Positions 16,988 through 26,251 of a DNA stretch of 64,000 nt are shown in pieces (the first letter of the stretch is position 1; every line of letters begins with the position of its first letter). Source of the stretch: Oleiagrimonas sp963821885 (lineage in GTDB: Bacteria; Pseudomonadota; Gammaproteobacteria; Xanthomonadales; Rhodanobacteraceae); assembly GCA_963821885.1 (NCBI GenBank), contig CAWGFN010000004.1, forward strand, positions 278,755 to 342,754. Direction: 5' to 3'. The position numbers and the translations under genes were made by a program. Under the pieces are notes generated by a model. It was not told the DNA's origin, ran no database searches, and saw only the letters and a list, made by a program, of their open reading frames with translations.

Positions 16988-18544
16988 ATGACTCCTATCC
17001 GATGGTTCCATGGCCAGCCGCGGGCCGTGTCCACCTGGCTCGCCGTCGCCGCCCTGCTGGTGGCGGCCGGCGCCAGCGCCACACCACCGCCCGCGAACAT
17101 CTGGATGACGGCCACCATGGACGGTCGCAAGGTCGGACACATGCACTTCCAGCGCAGCATGGACGGGGACCGCGTGATCACCCGCGGCAGCCTGGACATC
17201 CACTTCGCGCGGACCAGGGATCCGCTGGACATCCGCAACAGCGTGCGCGAGGTCGAATCGCTGGACGGCAAGCCGCTGGGCTTCTCCTCGACCACGCACA
17301 TGTCCTCCCGGACCAGCAGCACGCAGGGCCGGCTCAAGTCGCCGGATGTGTTCGCCGTGGAGACACGCACCGGGTCGCGCTCGCAGCAACATGACCTGGC
17401 CTGGCAGCGGGATTCGGTGCTCAACGAAGGCATGCGCCGGAGCATCGTCGCGCACGGCTTTGCGCCGGGCACGAGCTACGTCGTCGATCGCTTCGACAGC
17501 TCCAGCCTGTCGGTCACCCACCTGGAGATGCAGGTGGTCGGCCGCGAAAGCGTGGAGCTGCCCGGCGGCGTGCAGTCACTGGTGCACATCCGCCAGACCA
17601 AGCGCACGCAGCGCTCCTCGCTGGTCACCGATCTCTGGGTCAACGACCAGGGCGACCTGCTGAAACTGGGCCTTCCGATACTGGGTTTCCGACTGGAGTT
17701 GCTGGCCTGCAGCAAGGCCTGCGCCACCGGGCCCGTGCAGGACGTCAACGTGCTCAAGGGTGCCATGATCGGCGTCCCCCGCCCCCTGTCCAAGTCGCTG
17801 CGCGAAGCCCCCCTGCGCTTCGTGTTCCGCGTCCGCGACACCGACGAGAAGCCTTTCCCGGCCACGGACATGCAACAGGTGAACAAATTCGGCCGCAATG
17901 TCTGGGTGGTCGATACCGTGCCCGTGCGCAAGGGCATCGCCTCGCCGCCCGACAGCAACGACACCGCGCCCAACAACTGGCTGGAGTCCGACGACCCGCG
18001 TATTCACGCACTGGCCCTGAAGGCCACCAACGGCGTGCACGGCGACGACAAGCGCATGCTGCAGATGACGCATTTCGTGCGCGACTATGTTACCGAGGAA
18101 GGTGCCAGCGTCGGTTATGCATCGGCACTGGAGACCTTGAAGAGCCGCCACGGCGACTGCACCGAGCATGCCGTGCTGCTGGCGGCGATGGCGCGCTCGC
18201 TGGACATTCCGACGCGAGTGGTCACGGGCCTGGTCTATTCGGGCCACTACGCCGGCCAGGAACAGGTACTGGTGCCGCATACCTGGGTCCAGGCCTGGAT
18301 CGAGGACGCCTGGCATGAATACGATGCCGCCATGCCGCGCTATGACCGCACTCATATCGCGATGAGCGTGGGTGACGGCGATCCCTGGAAATACTTCGAC
18401 GGCATCAACAGCCTTGGTCGCATCCAGTTGCTGCAGGTGGTGCCCGGTGCCGCGGTGGGCGAGGACCGCCCGATGATCCCGGTCGCCCCACAGCCAAGTT
18501 TCGGTCGGGGCGGCGGGACGGGGCGCGGCGCGACGTCGCGTTAG
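16988..18544 (+). CDS. Exported transglutaminase-like domain protein
   Basis: A 518-residue protein with a signal peptide (ends AAGASA near residue 32). A long N-terminal beta-rich region (residues 35-300) precedes a transglutaminase-like core. The catalytic triad is visible: Cys in RHGDCTEHAVLLAAMAR, His in VPHTWVQAW and Asp in HEYDAAMPR. Such periplasmic proteins may cross-link or cleave peptides, and many have unknown substrates. A Gly/Arg-rich tail ends it. The in-frame ATG at 16928 lies before the signal peptide and is less likely than 16988. Confidence 0.85.
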   Translation: MTPIRWFHGQPRAVSTWLAVAALLVAAGASATPPPANIWMTATMDGRKVGHMHFQRSMDGDRVITRGSLDIHFARTRDPLDIRNSVREVESLDGKPLGFSSTTHMSSRTSSTQGRLKSPDVFAVETRTGSRSQQHDLAWQRDSVLNEGMRRSIVAHGFAPGTSYVVDRFDSSSLSVTHLEMQVVGRESVELPGGVQSLVHIRQTKRTQRSSLVTDLWVNDQGDLLKLGLPILGFRLELLACSKACATGPVQDVNVLKGAMIGVPRPLSKSLREAPLRFVFRVRDTDEKPFPATDMQQVNKFGRNVWVVDTVPVRKGIASPPDSNDTAPNNWLESDDPRIHALALKATNGVHGDDKRMLQMTHFVRDYVTEEGASVGYASALETLKSRHGDCTEHAVLLAAMARSLDIPTRVVTGLVYSGHYAGQEQVLVPHTWVQAWIEDAWHEYDAAMPRYDRTHIAMSVGDGDPWKYFDGINSLGRIQLLQVVPGAAVGEDRPMIPVAPQPSFGRGGGTGRGATSR

Positions 18545-18550
18545 TCCCGG

Positions 18551-18934
18551 TCACCGGCTGCGCGGCTGCCGCAGCGCCATGGCCAGGGCCACCCAGCCCA
18601 GCACGAAGGCCAGGCCGCCGAACGGCGTGATCGCGCCGACCCATCGCGGCGCGCCCAGCGCGAGCGCGTACAGGCTGCCGCTGAACAGCACGATGCCCAG
18701 GGTCCAGGACACGATCGCGGTGGCGCGTGCGCGACCGGCTGCCGGCACGGCCGCCACGATCACCAGCGCCAGCGCATGCCAGAACTGATACTGCACAGCG
18801 GTTTCCCAGATGGCGTGATGGCGGGCGTCGAGGACGTCCTTCAAGGCATGCGCGCCGAACGCGCCCAGCAGCACGGCGGACGCGCCGGCCACGCCGATCA
18901 GGGTGGCCAGGCCGGTGGAGACAGATTGTCGCAT
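18551..18934 (-). CDS. DUF423 inner-membrane protein
   Basis: A 127-residue protein with four predicted membrane helices. The family's conserved start LGAFGAHALKDVLDARHHAIWETAVQYQ is clear at residues 25-50, and PFGGLAFVLGWVALA near the C-terminus also matches. Function is unknown in the family. It ends 7 bases from the transglutaminase-like gene (convergent) and is divergent from the SCO1 gene 53 bases away. Confidence 0.88.
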   Translation of the reverse strand: MRQSVSTGLATLIGVAGASAVLLGAFGAHALKDVLDARHHAIWETAVQYQFWHALALVIVAAVPAAGRARATAIVSWTLGIVLFSGSLYALALGAPRWVGAITPFGGLAFVLGWVALAMALRQPRSR

Positions 18935-18986
18935 GGGCGTTTCCTCGGAACGTGTCTGCGCGCATCTTGGCGTATGCTGGCGGGTC

Positions 18987-19613
18987 ATGAACACCTCACA
19001 CGCATTCCCCCGCCGCCTGCGCCTGACGTGCCGGCTGGTCGTGATGGTCGCGATGGTCGCGCTGGTCGGCGCCTGCTCGGGCACCAAGCGGCTGCCGTTC
19101 CGTCTCACCGATGTCACCGGCCACCTGCCCGCCCTGCAGTTCTCCATGACCAACGACGACGGCAGGGCCGTCACCGCCGCCGACTACCGCGGCAAGGTCG
19201 TGATGCTGTACTTCGGCTACACCCATTGCCCGGACGTGTGCCCGCTGACCCTGACCCGCATGCACGTGGTGATGCAGCAGCTGGGTCCGCTGGCTGACGA
19301 CGTGCGCTTCCTGTTCGTGACCGTCGACCCGTCGCGCGACACGGTGCCGGTCGTGCACGAATACGTGCACGCCTTCGACAGCCACGACGTGGGCCTGGTC
19401 GGCACCCCCGAACAGATCCGTGCCCTGGCCAAGCGCTACCGCGCGGCCTACGACCGCGACAAGGCGAACAAGAACGGCGGCTACGAGGTCAACCACAGTT
19501 CGGCGATCTACGTGTTCGATCGCCAGGGCCGGGCCCGCGTGCTGGCCACGCCCGCCACCACCAATGCCGACCTGGTGCACGACCTGCACCTTCTGGTCCA
19601 ATCCGGAGACTGA
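18987..19613 (+). CDS. SCO1/SenC family copper-delivery lipoprotein
   Basis: A thioredoxin-fold copper chaperone for the CuA site of cytochrome c oxidase. The 208-residue protein starts MNTSHAFPRR. Its lipobox VGAC marks it as a periplasmic lipoprotein. Copper ligands are the CPDVCP motif (GYTHCPDVCPLTL, near residue 80) and the His in YEVNHSSAIYV. The PCuAC chaperone gene starts 5 bases after its stop and a CtaG-like assembly gene converges from the other side, so this is a copper/oxidase assembly block. It could also act as a thiol reductase. Confidence 0.92.
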   Translation: MNTSHAFPRRLRLTCRLVVMVAMVALVGACSGTKRLPFRLTDVTGHLPALQFSMTNDDGRAVTAADYRGKVVMLYFGYTHCPDVCPLTLTRMHVVMQQLGPLADDVRFLFVTVDPSRDTVPVVHEYVHAFDSHDVGLVGTPEQIRALAKRYRAAYDRDKANKNGGYEVNHSSAIYVFDRQGRARVLATPATTNADLVHDLHLLVQSGD

Positions 19614-19617
19614 TCGC

Positions 19618-20076
19618 ATGCGCCATCCCGCACTTCTCGCACTGGCCACTGCCCTGGCCCTGGCCATCGCGCCCGCCGTTCGTGCCGCCGACAGCGCCGC
19701 GGTGCACGTCGACAAGGCCTGGATCCGGGTCATGCCCGGCGCGCTGCCGAATGCAGGCTACGGCGTGCTGCGCAACGACGGCGACCAACCGGTCTCGCTG
19801 GTTGCCGCCAGCAGTCCCGCCTACGGCCACGTGATGCTGCACCAGAGCACCGAGACCGGCGGCGTGTCGAGGATGCACATGGTCGACCGCCTGACCATCC
19901 CGGCGCACGGCACGGTGGCGCTGGCGCCGGGTGGCTATCACCTGATGCTGATGCAGCGCCAGGTGGCGGTGAAGCCCGGCATGAAGGTCGACATCACCCT
20001 GCGTTTCGCCGATGGCAGCACGCTCAAGCAGGCGTTCCTGGCACGGCCCGCCAACGCCAGCGGCTTCAGCGACTGA
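19618..20076 (+). CDS. Periplasmic copper chaperone PCu(A)C
   Basis: A 152-residue exported cupredoxin-like protein that delivers Cu(I) to SCO1 or directly to cytochrome oxidase. A signal peptide ends AVRAAD. The H(M)-x10-M-x21-H-x-M copper motif is traceable: MLHQSTETGGVSRMHMVD then YHLMLM. It follows the SCO1 gene closely (ATG 5 bases after the stop). Its end overlaps the convergent ctaG-like gene end by 11 bases. Confidence 0.92.
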   Translation: MRHPALLALATALALAIAPAVRAADSAAVHVDKAWIRVMPGALPNAGYGVLRNDGDQPVSLVAASSPAYGHVMLHQSTETGGVSRMHMVDRLTIPAHGTVALAPGGYHLMLMQRQVAVKPGMKVDITLRFADGSTLKQAFLARPANASGFSD

Positions 20077-20914
20077 GCCGTACCACGCGCGCCGGAAGGC
20101 GTCCGCGACGCGACAGCGACATCCAGTTGCGCAGCGCGATCAGCGCGGCGATCACGCTCATCATCGCGCTGGGAATCCACAGCACCAGGCCGCCGATCAG
20201 CTGCGATGTCATCGCGCTGATCGAAGGGAACGCGCGCCCGCAGATGTCGTAGATCGGATACAGGTCATGGCGCGCGAAGGTGACCATCGCCCCGATCAGG
20301 ATCTGCGGCACCGCCACCGCCAGCGCCACCAGCACCCGCACGCCCGGCGCCAGGCGCGCCGGCGGGCACGGCCGGCGGTCCAGGATCAACCACCAGAACA
20401 GCAGGCCGTCCACGGTCACGCTCCAGTTCATGACCCGGTACAGCCGCCAGTCGAGCATGGCCACGAAGTGGATCGACGGCCATAGCCAGATGTAGATCAC
20501 GCCGAAGAACAGGATCGAGGCGATCCACGGGTTGAACAGGACGTCCAGCAGGCCGCGCCACGCGCGGCTTTCGCGCAGGGCACCCAGGCCGCGGGCGCGC
20601 CAGCGCAATGGCATGCCGGCACGCAGCACCGGCCCGGGCGCGGACAGCGCGATCAGGAACGGTCCCAGGTGATGCAGCGCCAGGTGCTGCAGTCGGTGGA
20701 TGAAGAACTCGCGCTCGGCGTAGTAGTCGACGAAGGTGTGCAGCGCGATGTAGATCAGCGCCAGCCCGCTCCAGAAGGCCAGCTGCCGCCATGCGCCGGG
20801 CGGCCGCTGCCGTGCCCCGCGCAGGTACAGCGCTGCCGCGATGACGCAGCAGGCCAGGACCGTCGGCGAGAATTCCCAGGGAACGAACCAGTGCAGGAAG
20901 CTCATCCGATCCAT
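20066..20914 (-). CDS. Cytochrome c oxidase assembly factor, CtaG (caa3) type
   Basis: A 282-residue membrane protein with about seven helices matching the Caa3_CtaG family: IALHTFVDYYAEREFF, RLQHLALHHLGPFLIALSAP and VTFARHDLYPIYDICGR. Family members are needed for copper insertion in caa3-type oxidases. ATGs at 20914 and 20905 are both possible; 20914 was chosen as the longer form. It converges on the PCuAC gene, supporting a shared role in oxidase assembly. Confidence 0.85.
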   Translation of the reverse strand: MDRMSFLHWFVPWEFSPTVLACCVIAAALYLRGARQRPPGAWRQLAFWSGLALIYIALHTFVDYYAEREFFIHRLQHLALHHLGPFLIALSAPGPVLRAGMPLRWRARGLGALRESRAWRGLLDVLFNPWIASILFFGVIYIWLWPSIHFVAMLDWRLYRVMNWSVTVDGLLFWWLILDRRPCPPARLAPGVRVLVALAVAVPQILIGAMVTFARHDLYPIYDICGRAFPSISAMTSQLIGGLVLWIPSAMMSVIAALIALRNWMSLSRRGRLPARVVRLSR

Positions 20915-20964
20915 TACAGCAGAGTCATCATGGGCACGGGAGTACGGAGCGGCGCGCTGCGCCC

Positions 20965-22809
20965 TTATGTCGCATCGCGCTTGCCGCTGCGACGCTGGCG
21001 AATCCAGCCATAGAGCAGGCCGAACAGGGCCACAAGCACCGGCACCAGCAGGATGTTGAAGGCCTTCACCCGGGTGCCCAGGGCGTCGATTTCCGCATCC
21101 AGCTGGTGCTGCACGTCGCGCAACTGGCGACGGATCGCCAGCTTGCGCCGCAGCGCCTTCTCCAGCTCGTGCTTGGCCGCGGCATCGGGAACGTTGCCGG
21201 TCCCCTTGCCCGGTTGCAGCTTGGCCAGTTGCTGCTCGGTGGTGGCCAGCTCGTTCTCCAGCGCATCCTCGCGGTTGCTGAACTTGACGTCGGCGGCGCG
21301 CCGCAGGGCCTGCACGCGCGTGAAAGGTCGCTGCGAGATCGCGCGACCGCGGATCGACAGCAGTGCCGAGGATCCACCCAGGTTGTCGAGGATGTTGGCC
21401 ACGAAGTCGCCGTTGTTGGCGAAGGCGCTGAGCAGGTGCTCGCCGAGGAACGGCGTGCGCCGAACCCACAGGCGGTCCGACAGCAGGTCGGTGTCGGCCA
21501 CCAGCACCACCTCGCCCACCCTGGCCATGCGCTTCAGGTGACCCGGATCCCGGCGGTCCGGGAAGGCGCTGCTGAAACGCCCTCGCACCCGCGCCGCGAT
21601 CACGTAGTGCTCGCCGGTCGGACGGTAGTTCTGGTACAGCTGGGTCGGGTCGGCGGCATCCTCGACCCGCTGCGCCGGGGTCGGCATGGCCTCGCCGCTG
21701 CTCTGCAGGAGGGGGTCCAGGCGCGTGTCGGTATCGCGCGCCAACTCGAAATAGCCGCTGGTCGATACGTCGATATTCTGCAGGCTGGCGGTGATCACGT
21801 CGTGGTGGTTGAGATCCTCCGCGCCCAGGCCGAGCACCGCGAAATCACGCACCGGGGTGTTGTTGCCCAGGCTGATCGACATGGCCCGCGCGCGGTCGAG
21901 CAGGACGCTGTGCGGGTCGAACACCACGCCCCAGGCCTTGAACAGGCGCGGCAGGTCCGAGCTGCTGCCGTTGGCGCTGCCGGTGATCGCGCCGATCGGC
22001 AAGGCGTCCATCTCCGCATCGGGATCGACGAACACCACCAGGTGCCCGCCACGCATGACGAACTGGTCGATCGCGTAGAGTTCGTCGTCGCTCAGGCCAT
22101 GCGGATGCACCACCATCAGCACGTCGAGCTTGTTGCTGATCAGCGAGGGATTGTCCGGGTCGAGCAACTGCAGGTCGAACAGCTGGTGCAGCTGGCGCAT
22201 GATCGCCCACGGCGGCGTGTCGTCGACCGGGCTGCCGTCGATCGGCAGGGTACTGATGATGCCCACCCGGGGCTTTCTCGGCGCGTCCAGTTCATAGATC
22301 AGGCGCGCGACGTTGTATTCCAGGAACGCCTCCTGGCTGGGATCGAAGAACGGAATCTGCAGTTCCGTGCCGTTGGCCGTGCGCCCGACCAGGCCGAAAA
22401 AGACCCGCTCGCCGTTGCTACCCCCCGGCATCGCGCTCAGGCCCGCGCCCAGCGCGCGGTCCTCGTCGTCCGAATAAGGCACCGGATCGACCACGGAAAG
22501 GCGCACCAGTCCGTGCGAGCGGGTGACGATCTCCTGCAGCAGCTCGCGCACCCGTTGCTCGTAGCTGCGCAGCTGCGGCAGCTCGCGCGTGGAGTGTCGC
22601 GAGAAGTACAGGGTCAGGCCGACCGGCCGGTGCAGGCCACCGAGGATCTGCAGCGTGCCGGGCGAGAGGCTGTACAGATGGTCCGAGGTCAGGTCGATGC
22701 GCGCGCCACGGGCCCAGAACCCGCTGGCGATCACCAGAACCGCGAACGTCGAGGCCAGCCCGAACAGGCCCAGGCGATACAGAAACGAGCGGCGAACCAG
22801 CGTGCGCAT
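20965..22809 (-). CDS. Gld-type ABC transporter auxiliary protein (GldG-like)
   Basis: A 614-residue protein with one N-terminal helix, a long extracytoplasmic domain and one C-terminal helix (FNILLVPVLVALFGLLYGW). The 'ABC-type uncharacterized transport system' domain is visible in IDLTSDHLYSLSPGTLQIL and in GGHLVVFVDPDAEMD. A coiled region (EDALENELATTEQQLAKLQ) precedes the last helix. It is the third gene of an ATPase-permease-GldG operon, starting 3 bases after the permease stop. In Bacteroidetes such systems serve gliding; in Xanthomonadales the substrate is unknown. Confidence 0.88.
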   Translation of the reverse strand: MRTLVRRSFLYRLGLFGLASTFAVLVIASGFWARGARIDLTSDHLYSLSPGTLQILGGLHRPVGLTLYFSRHSTRELPQLRSYEQRVRELLQEIVTRSHGLVRLSVVDPVPYSDDEDRALGAGLSAMPGGSNGERVFFGLVGRTANGTELQIPFFDPSQEAFLEYNVARLIYELDAPRKPRVGIISTLPIDGSPVDDTPPWAIMRQLHQLFDLQLLDPDNPSLISNKLDVLMVVHPHGLSDDELYAIDQFVMRGGHLVVFVDPDAEMDALPIGAITGSANGSSSDLPRLFKAWGVVFDPHSVLLDRARAMSISLGNNTPVRDFAVLGLGAEDLNHHDVITASLQNIDVSTSGYFELARDTDTRLDPLLQSSGEAMPTPAQRVEDAADPTQLYQNYRPTGEHYVIAARVRGRFSSAFPDRRDPGHLKRMARVGEVVLVADTDLLSDRLWVRRTPFLGEHLLSAFANNGDFVANILDNLGGSSALLSIRGRAISQRPFTRVQALRRAADVKFSNREDALENELATTEQQLAKLQPGKGTGNVPDAAAKHELEKALRRKLAIRRQLRDVQHQLDAEIDALGTRVKAFNILLVPVLVALFGLLYGWIRQRRSGKRDAT

Positions 22810-22811
22810 GT

Positions 22812-23546
22812 TCAATCGCCCCGCTTCAGCTGCAGGATCACGACCCCGGCCGTCAGCCAGGCCACGATGGAAAGCAGGAAGTAGATGCCGTCGCGCAGGT
22901 CCAGCACGCCGCGCGCGATGGCGCGGAAGTGCTCGAGGATGCTCAGGTCCGAGAAGGCCGTTGCCAGTTGCGGGGGAATAAGGCCGGCGAGCAGGTCGTG
23001 GATGGTCGGCAGGCCGGCCATGACCAGAATGAAGCACGCCGCCACCGTGAGGATGAAGGCCACCACCTGGCTGCGGGTCAGCGCGGACAGGCAGCAGCCG
23101 ACCGCGAGGAACGCACCCGCCATCATCCAGCTGCCCAGGTACCCGGCGAGGATCACGCCATTGTCGGGATTGCCCAGGTAGTTGACCGTCACCCACATGG
23201 GAAAGCTCAGCAACAGCGCGATGGCCACGAACAGCCACGCGGCCAGGAACTTGCCCAGCATCGCCTGGGTGACGCTGATCGGCAGCGTGAACAGCAGTTC
23301 GAGCGTGCCGCTCTTGCGCTCCTCCGCCCACAGCCGCATGGTCAGCGCCGGCGCGAACACCATGTACAGCCAGGGATGGAAATCGAAGAACGGCTGCAGG
23401 TCGGCCAGGCCCCGCTGGTAGAAATCACCGACATAGAAGGTGAGCACGCCGGCAAGGAACAGGAAGATCACCAGGAACACGTAGGCCAGCGGGGTGACGA
23501 AGTAGCTGCGCAGCTCGCGCCGCATGATGGCCAGGACCGCGTTCAT
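22812..23546 (-). CDS. ABC transporter permease (GldF-like, ABC-2 type)
   Basis: A 244-residue integral membrane protein with six helices, starting MNAVLAIMRRELRSYF. The TLELLFTLPISVTQ segment is typical of ABC-2 permeases. Its start overlaps the ATPase stop in ATGA, and the GldG-like gene begins 3 bases after its end, so the three genes are one coupled operon. Confidence 0.9.
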   Translation of the reverse strand: MNAVLAIMRRELRSYFVTPLAYVFLVIFLFLAGVLTFYVGDFYQRGLADLQPFFDFHPWLYMVFAPALTMRLWAEERKSGTLELLFTLPISVTQAMLGKFLAAWLFVAIALLLSFPMWVTVNYLGNPDNGVILAGYLGSWMMAGAFLAVGCCLSALTRSQVVAFILTVAACFILVMAGLPTIHDLLAGLIPPQLATAFSDLSILEHFRAIARGVLDLRDGIYFLLSIVAWLTAGVVILQLKRGD

Positions 23547-24478
23547 GCGACCTCCCCCGGACCGTCGGTGGTCATGCGACGGAACACCTCTTCCAGGCGG
23601 CCACGCTCGAGCTGGATCTCGGTGATCTTCAGGCCCTGGGCCTGCAGCAGTTCCTGCACCGGCGCGAAGATGTCGTGACCGGGCAACGGCAGCACCGTGA
23701 CCCGACCGTCGAGCGGATCGACCTCGACCCCGGACACGCCGTTCATGCGCTCGAGCATGGCCCGCGCCACGCCCGAACCCGGCGCGCTGAAGGACACCGC
23801 GCCGTGATAGCGCGAGCGTTGCTCCAGCTCGGCCGGCGTGGCGTCGGCCAGCAGCTTGCCGTGGGCCACGATCAGCACGCGGTTGCACAGGGCATGGACT
23901 TCTTCCAGCAGGTGCGTGGAGATCAGGATGGTGCGCTTGCGTGCCATGGCGTCGATCAGGCCGCGTACCTCGCGCTTCTGGTTGGGGTCCAGGCCGTCGG
24001 TCGGTTCATCCAGCATCAGGACCGGCGGCTCATGCAGGATCGCCCGCGCCAGGCCGACGCGCCGCCGGAAGCCCTTGGACAGGGTGTCGATGGGGGTATT
24101 GAGCACGTCGGCCAGGTCCAGCCGCCCCACCGCCACGTCCACGTGCCGGCGCATCTCGCTGTCGCGCAGGCCCCGCACGCGGGCCACGAAAACCAGGAAT
24201 TCACGTACCGTCAGCTCGCCATAGCTGGGCGCGCCCTCGGGCAGATAGCCCAGCACCCGCTTGGCCTGGATCGGTTGCTTGCGCACGTCGTGGCCGCACA
24301 CCCGCGCGGTGCCGCCGGAGGGGGCGATGAAGCCGCTGATCATGCGCATCACCGTGGTCTTGCCGGCGCCATTGGGCCCCAGAAGGCCCACCACCTCGCC
24401 GGGCTCGACGCGAAATCCGAGATCGTCCACGGCCGTGAGCCGGCCATATCTTCGGGTCAGGTGTTCGGCTTCGATCAT
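23543..24478 (-). CDS. ABC transporter ATP-binding protein (GldA-like)
   Basis: A 311-residue ATPase powering the ABC-2 exporter downstream. Walker A GPNGAGKTT near residue 38, signature LSKGFRRRVGLARA, Walker B VLMLDEPTDGLDP and switch His in STHLLEE. The C-terminal third (residues 220-311) is the extra regulatory domain often found in drug/gliding-type exporters. It is the first gene of the three-gene operon. Confidence 0.93.
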   Translation of the reverse strand: MIEAEHLTRRYGRLTAVDDLGFRVEPGEVVGLLGPNGAGKTTVMRMISGFIAPSGGTARVCGHDVRKQPIQAKRVLGYLPEGAPSYGELTVREFLVFVARVRGLRDSEMRRHVDVAVGRLDLADVLNTPIDTLSKGFRRRVGLARAILHEPPVLMLDEPTDGLDPNQKREVRGLIDAMARKRTILISTHLLEEVHALCNRVLIVAHGKLLADATPAELEQRSRYHGAVSFSAPGSGVARAMLERMNGVSGVEVDPLDGRVTVLPLPGHDIFAPVQELLQAQGLKITEIQLERGRLEEVFRRMTTDGPGEVA

Positions 24479-24611
24479 CGGGCAACGGCTGTACGGGCGA
24501 GCCTACGCAAGATCGTCATCATGCCCACAAGGCCCTTGGCGTGTCGACCGTGAATGCGCGACCTGGCCGTGCCGCGCGTCATGGCGGGAAGGCGCATCGT
24601 GCCGGCGGACG

Positions 24612-24645
24612 AAAAAAAACGGGCCCTCCCCGGAGGGAGGACCCG
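24612..24645 (-). terminator. Intrinsic terminator of the SRPBCC gene
   Basis: On the minus strand a 10-bp stem CGGGTCCTCC / GGAGGGCCCG (one G-T pair), loop CTCCGG, followed by eight T. It lies 22 bases beyond the stop at 24667. Confidence 0.9.
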
Positions 24646-24666
24646 CATGACTTGCGCGAAGTGCCC

Positions 24667-26076
24667 TCAGTCGGCGCTGGCGGCCTCGGCCGGCGCCATG
24701 CTGGAGGACGCCGCCGGCGCGCTGCTGGCCGCGGCCGGCGCGCTGGCGGCAGCCGCGGCGGCAGAAGCCGCTTCGGCCGCTTCCTGCTCGGGCGTCGCCG
24801 CCGGAGCGTTGCTGACCGGCAGGTACACGCTGAAGGTCTGCTCGTCGTACATCACCGGCGTGCCATCCGGCTTCAGCGACTCGTAGGCCACCAGCTGCTT
24901 GTCGTACTCGCGACGATTGACGGTGTCGGTGGCGTAGCCGTGCGTGGCGGCGTACGCCTCAAGCATCAGCCAGGACGGACGGATGTCGTTCGGGCTGCCA
25001 TGCACCGTGGTCATCAGCGCGCGACCACCGAAGGCCAGCATGCCGCGAACGTCCTTGCTCACGACCAGGTTGCCGTAATCGTCGCGCGTGCCCGGCTTCG
25101 GACCGGCGTCGACCGCGGCCGTGCCGGCCGGAGTGGCCGTGGAAGCGGCGGCGGCGACGCTGGCCGGAGCGGCCGGCGCGCTGGAGGCGGCAGCCGGTGC
25201 CAGCGACGGCGCCACCGGCGCGGTCAGCGGATAGTCGTTGCCGTCGATCTTCAGCGAAGCGGCGTTGATCGGCACGGCCACGTCGAAGTGGTAGCCGTCG
25301 CTGCTGTAGCTGTCATTGAAGACGATGCGCGGGCCGGCCGGCGACACGCCAAGCTTCTGCATGGCCGCCTGGATCTTCTCCATCGCGGTGGCCTTGGCGT
25401 TGTCGATGTCGTCCGAGTTGTTCTTGGCATGCGTGGCCACGAACAGCACCGGCTGCTGCGGGGTGTCCACGAGCTTCGGATTCAGGTTCTTGTAGAGCAC
25501 GTTGGGCACGGCGGCGAGCATGGTCTGGACGTTGTCCAGGCTGTACTGGACCATCTCGTCCGGATTGCCGTGGATGAACAGGTTGGAATAGCGGTCAAGC
25601 AGGTTCCAGCCGTACTTCACGTCGTAGTTCCACGTGACCTTGACCAGGCGATTGCCGAGGCCGCCACGCGCCATGTCGATGGTGAAGCGCTTGTCGTGGC
25701 CCGGCCAGTCGTTCTCGACCTTCCAGACGATCTCGGCGGCGCCGGCGTCGGACACCTCGGCATAGCCCGGCTTGGCGGAAACGATCTCGAGCCGGCCCTT
25801 GCCGACCTTCGGCACCTTGCTGTCCCAGCTGACCACGGCACCCGGGCCGTAGGGCTTTCCGGACAGGTCGTACTGCAGCGACGGGTCGAACGAGCGCAGT
25901 ACGGAGTAGTCCTTGAAGCGACCGAAGTTGTTGAAGACATCGTAAACGTCACGAATGTCCTTGCTGATCATGCTGGTGCGGTCCAGATGGCCGCTGCTGG
26001 GCATGAGGACGCCAACCACCACGGCCAGCACGGCCACGATGAGAAGGGCGGTGATGAACTCTAAAACACGCGTCAT
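24667..26076 (-). CDS. Membrane-anchored SRPBCC-fold protein with Ala-rich linkers
   Basis: A 469-residue protein starting MTRVLEFITALLIVAVLAV, a membrane anchor. Residues 30-190 look like a START/SRPBCC polyketide-cyclase fold (DIRDVYDVFNNFGRFKDYS; RLVKVTWNYDVKYGW), which binds hydrophobic ligands. A second domain (residues 200-275) follows. Then come an Ala/Pro-rich linker (275-325), a third small domain (RPSWLMLEAYAATHGYA; TFSVYLPV) of GyrI-like character, and an Ala/Ser-rich tail. The ligand is unknown. It is monocistronic with its own terminator. Confidence 0.75.
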   Translation of the reverse strand: MTRVLEFITALLIVAVLAVVVGVLMPSSGHLDRTSMISKDIRDVYDVFNNFGRFKDYSVLRSFDPSLQYDLSGKPYGPGAVVSWDSKVPKVGKGRLEIVSAKPGYAEVSDAGAAEIVWKVENDWPGHDKRFTIDMARGGLGNRLVKVTWNYDVKYGWNLLDRYSNLFIHGNPDEMVQYSLDNVQTMLAAVPNVLYKNLNPKLVDTPQQPVLFVATHAKNNSDDIDNAKATAMEKIQAAMQKLGVSPAGPRIVFNDSYSSDGYHFDVAVPINAASLKIDGNDYPLTAPVAPSLAPAAASSAPAAPASVAAAASTATPAGTAAVDAGPKPGTRDDYGNLVVSKDVRGMLAFGGRALMTTVHGSPNDIRPSWLMLEAYAATHGYATDTVNRREYDKQLVAYESLKPDGTPVMYDEQTFSVYLPVSNAPAATPEQEAAEAASAAAAAASAPAAASSAPAASSSMAPAEAASAD

Positions 26077-26251
26077 TCGACAGGTCTCCGAACGTGGTAC
26101 CGGTGCGCACCTCTCCGGTCTGACCCCAGACAGGCACACCCAAATGTTTGCGGCGCACCACTCCCAGGTGCGACACCGAAGTGTCCGATGTTACTTGTTC
26201 GCGCAGCGCCGGGCTAGGGGCAGCCGGAAAATCCCGCCGAAGGCGGAAAAT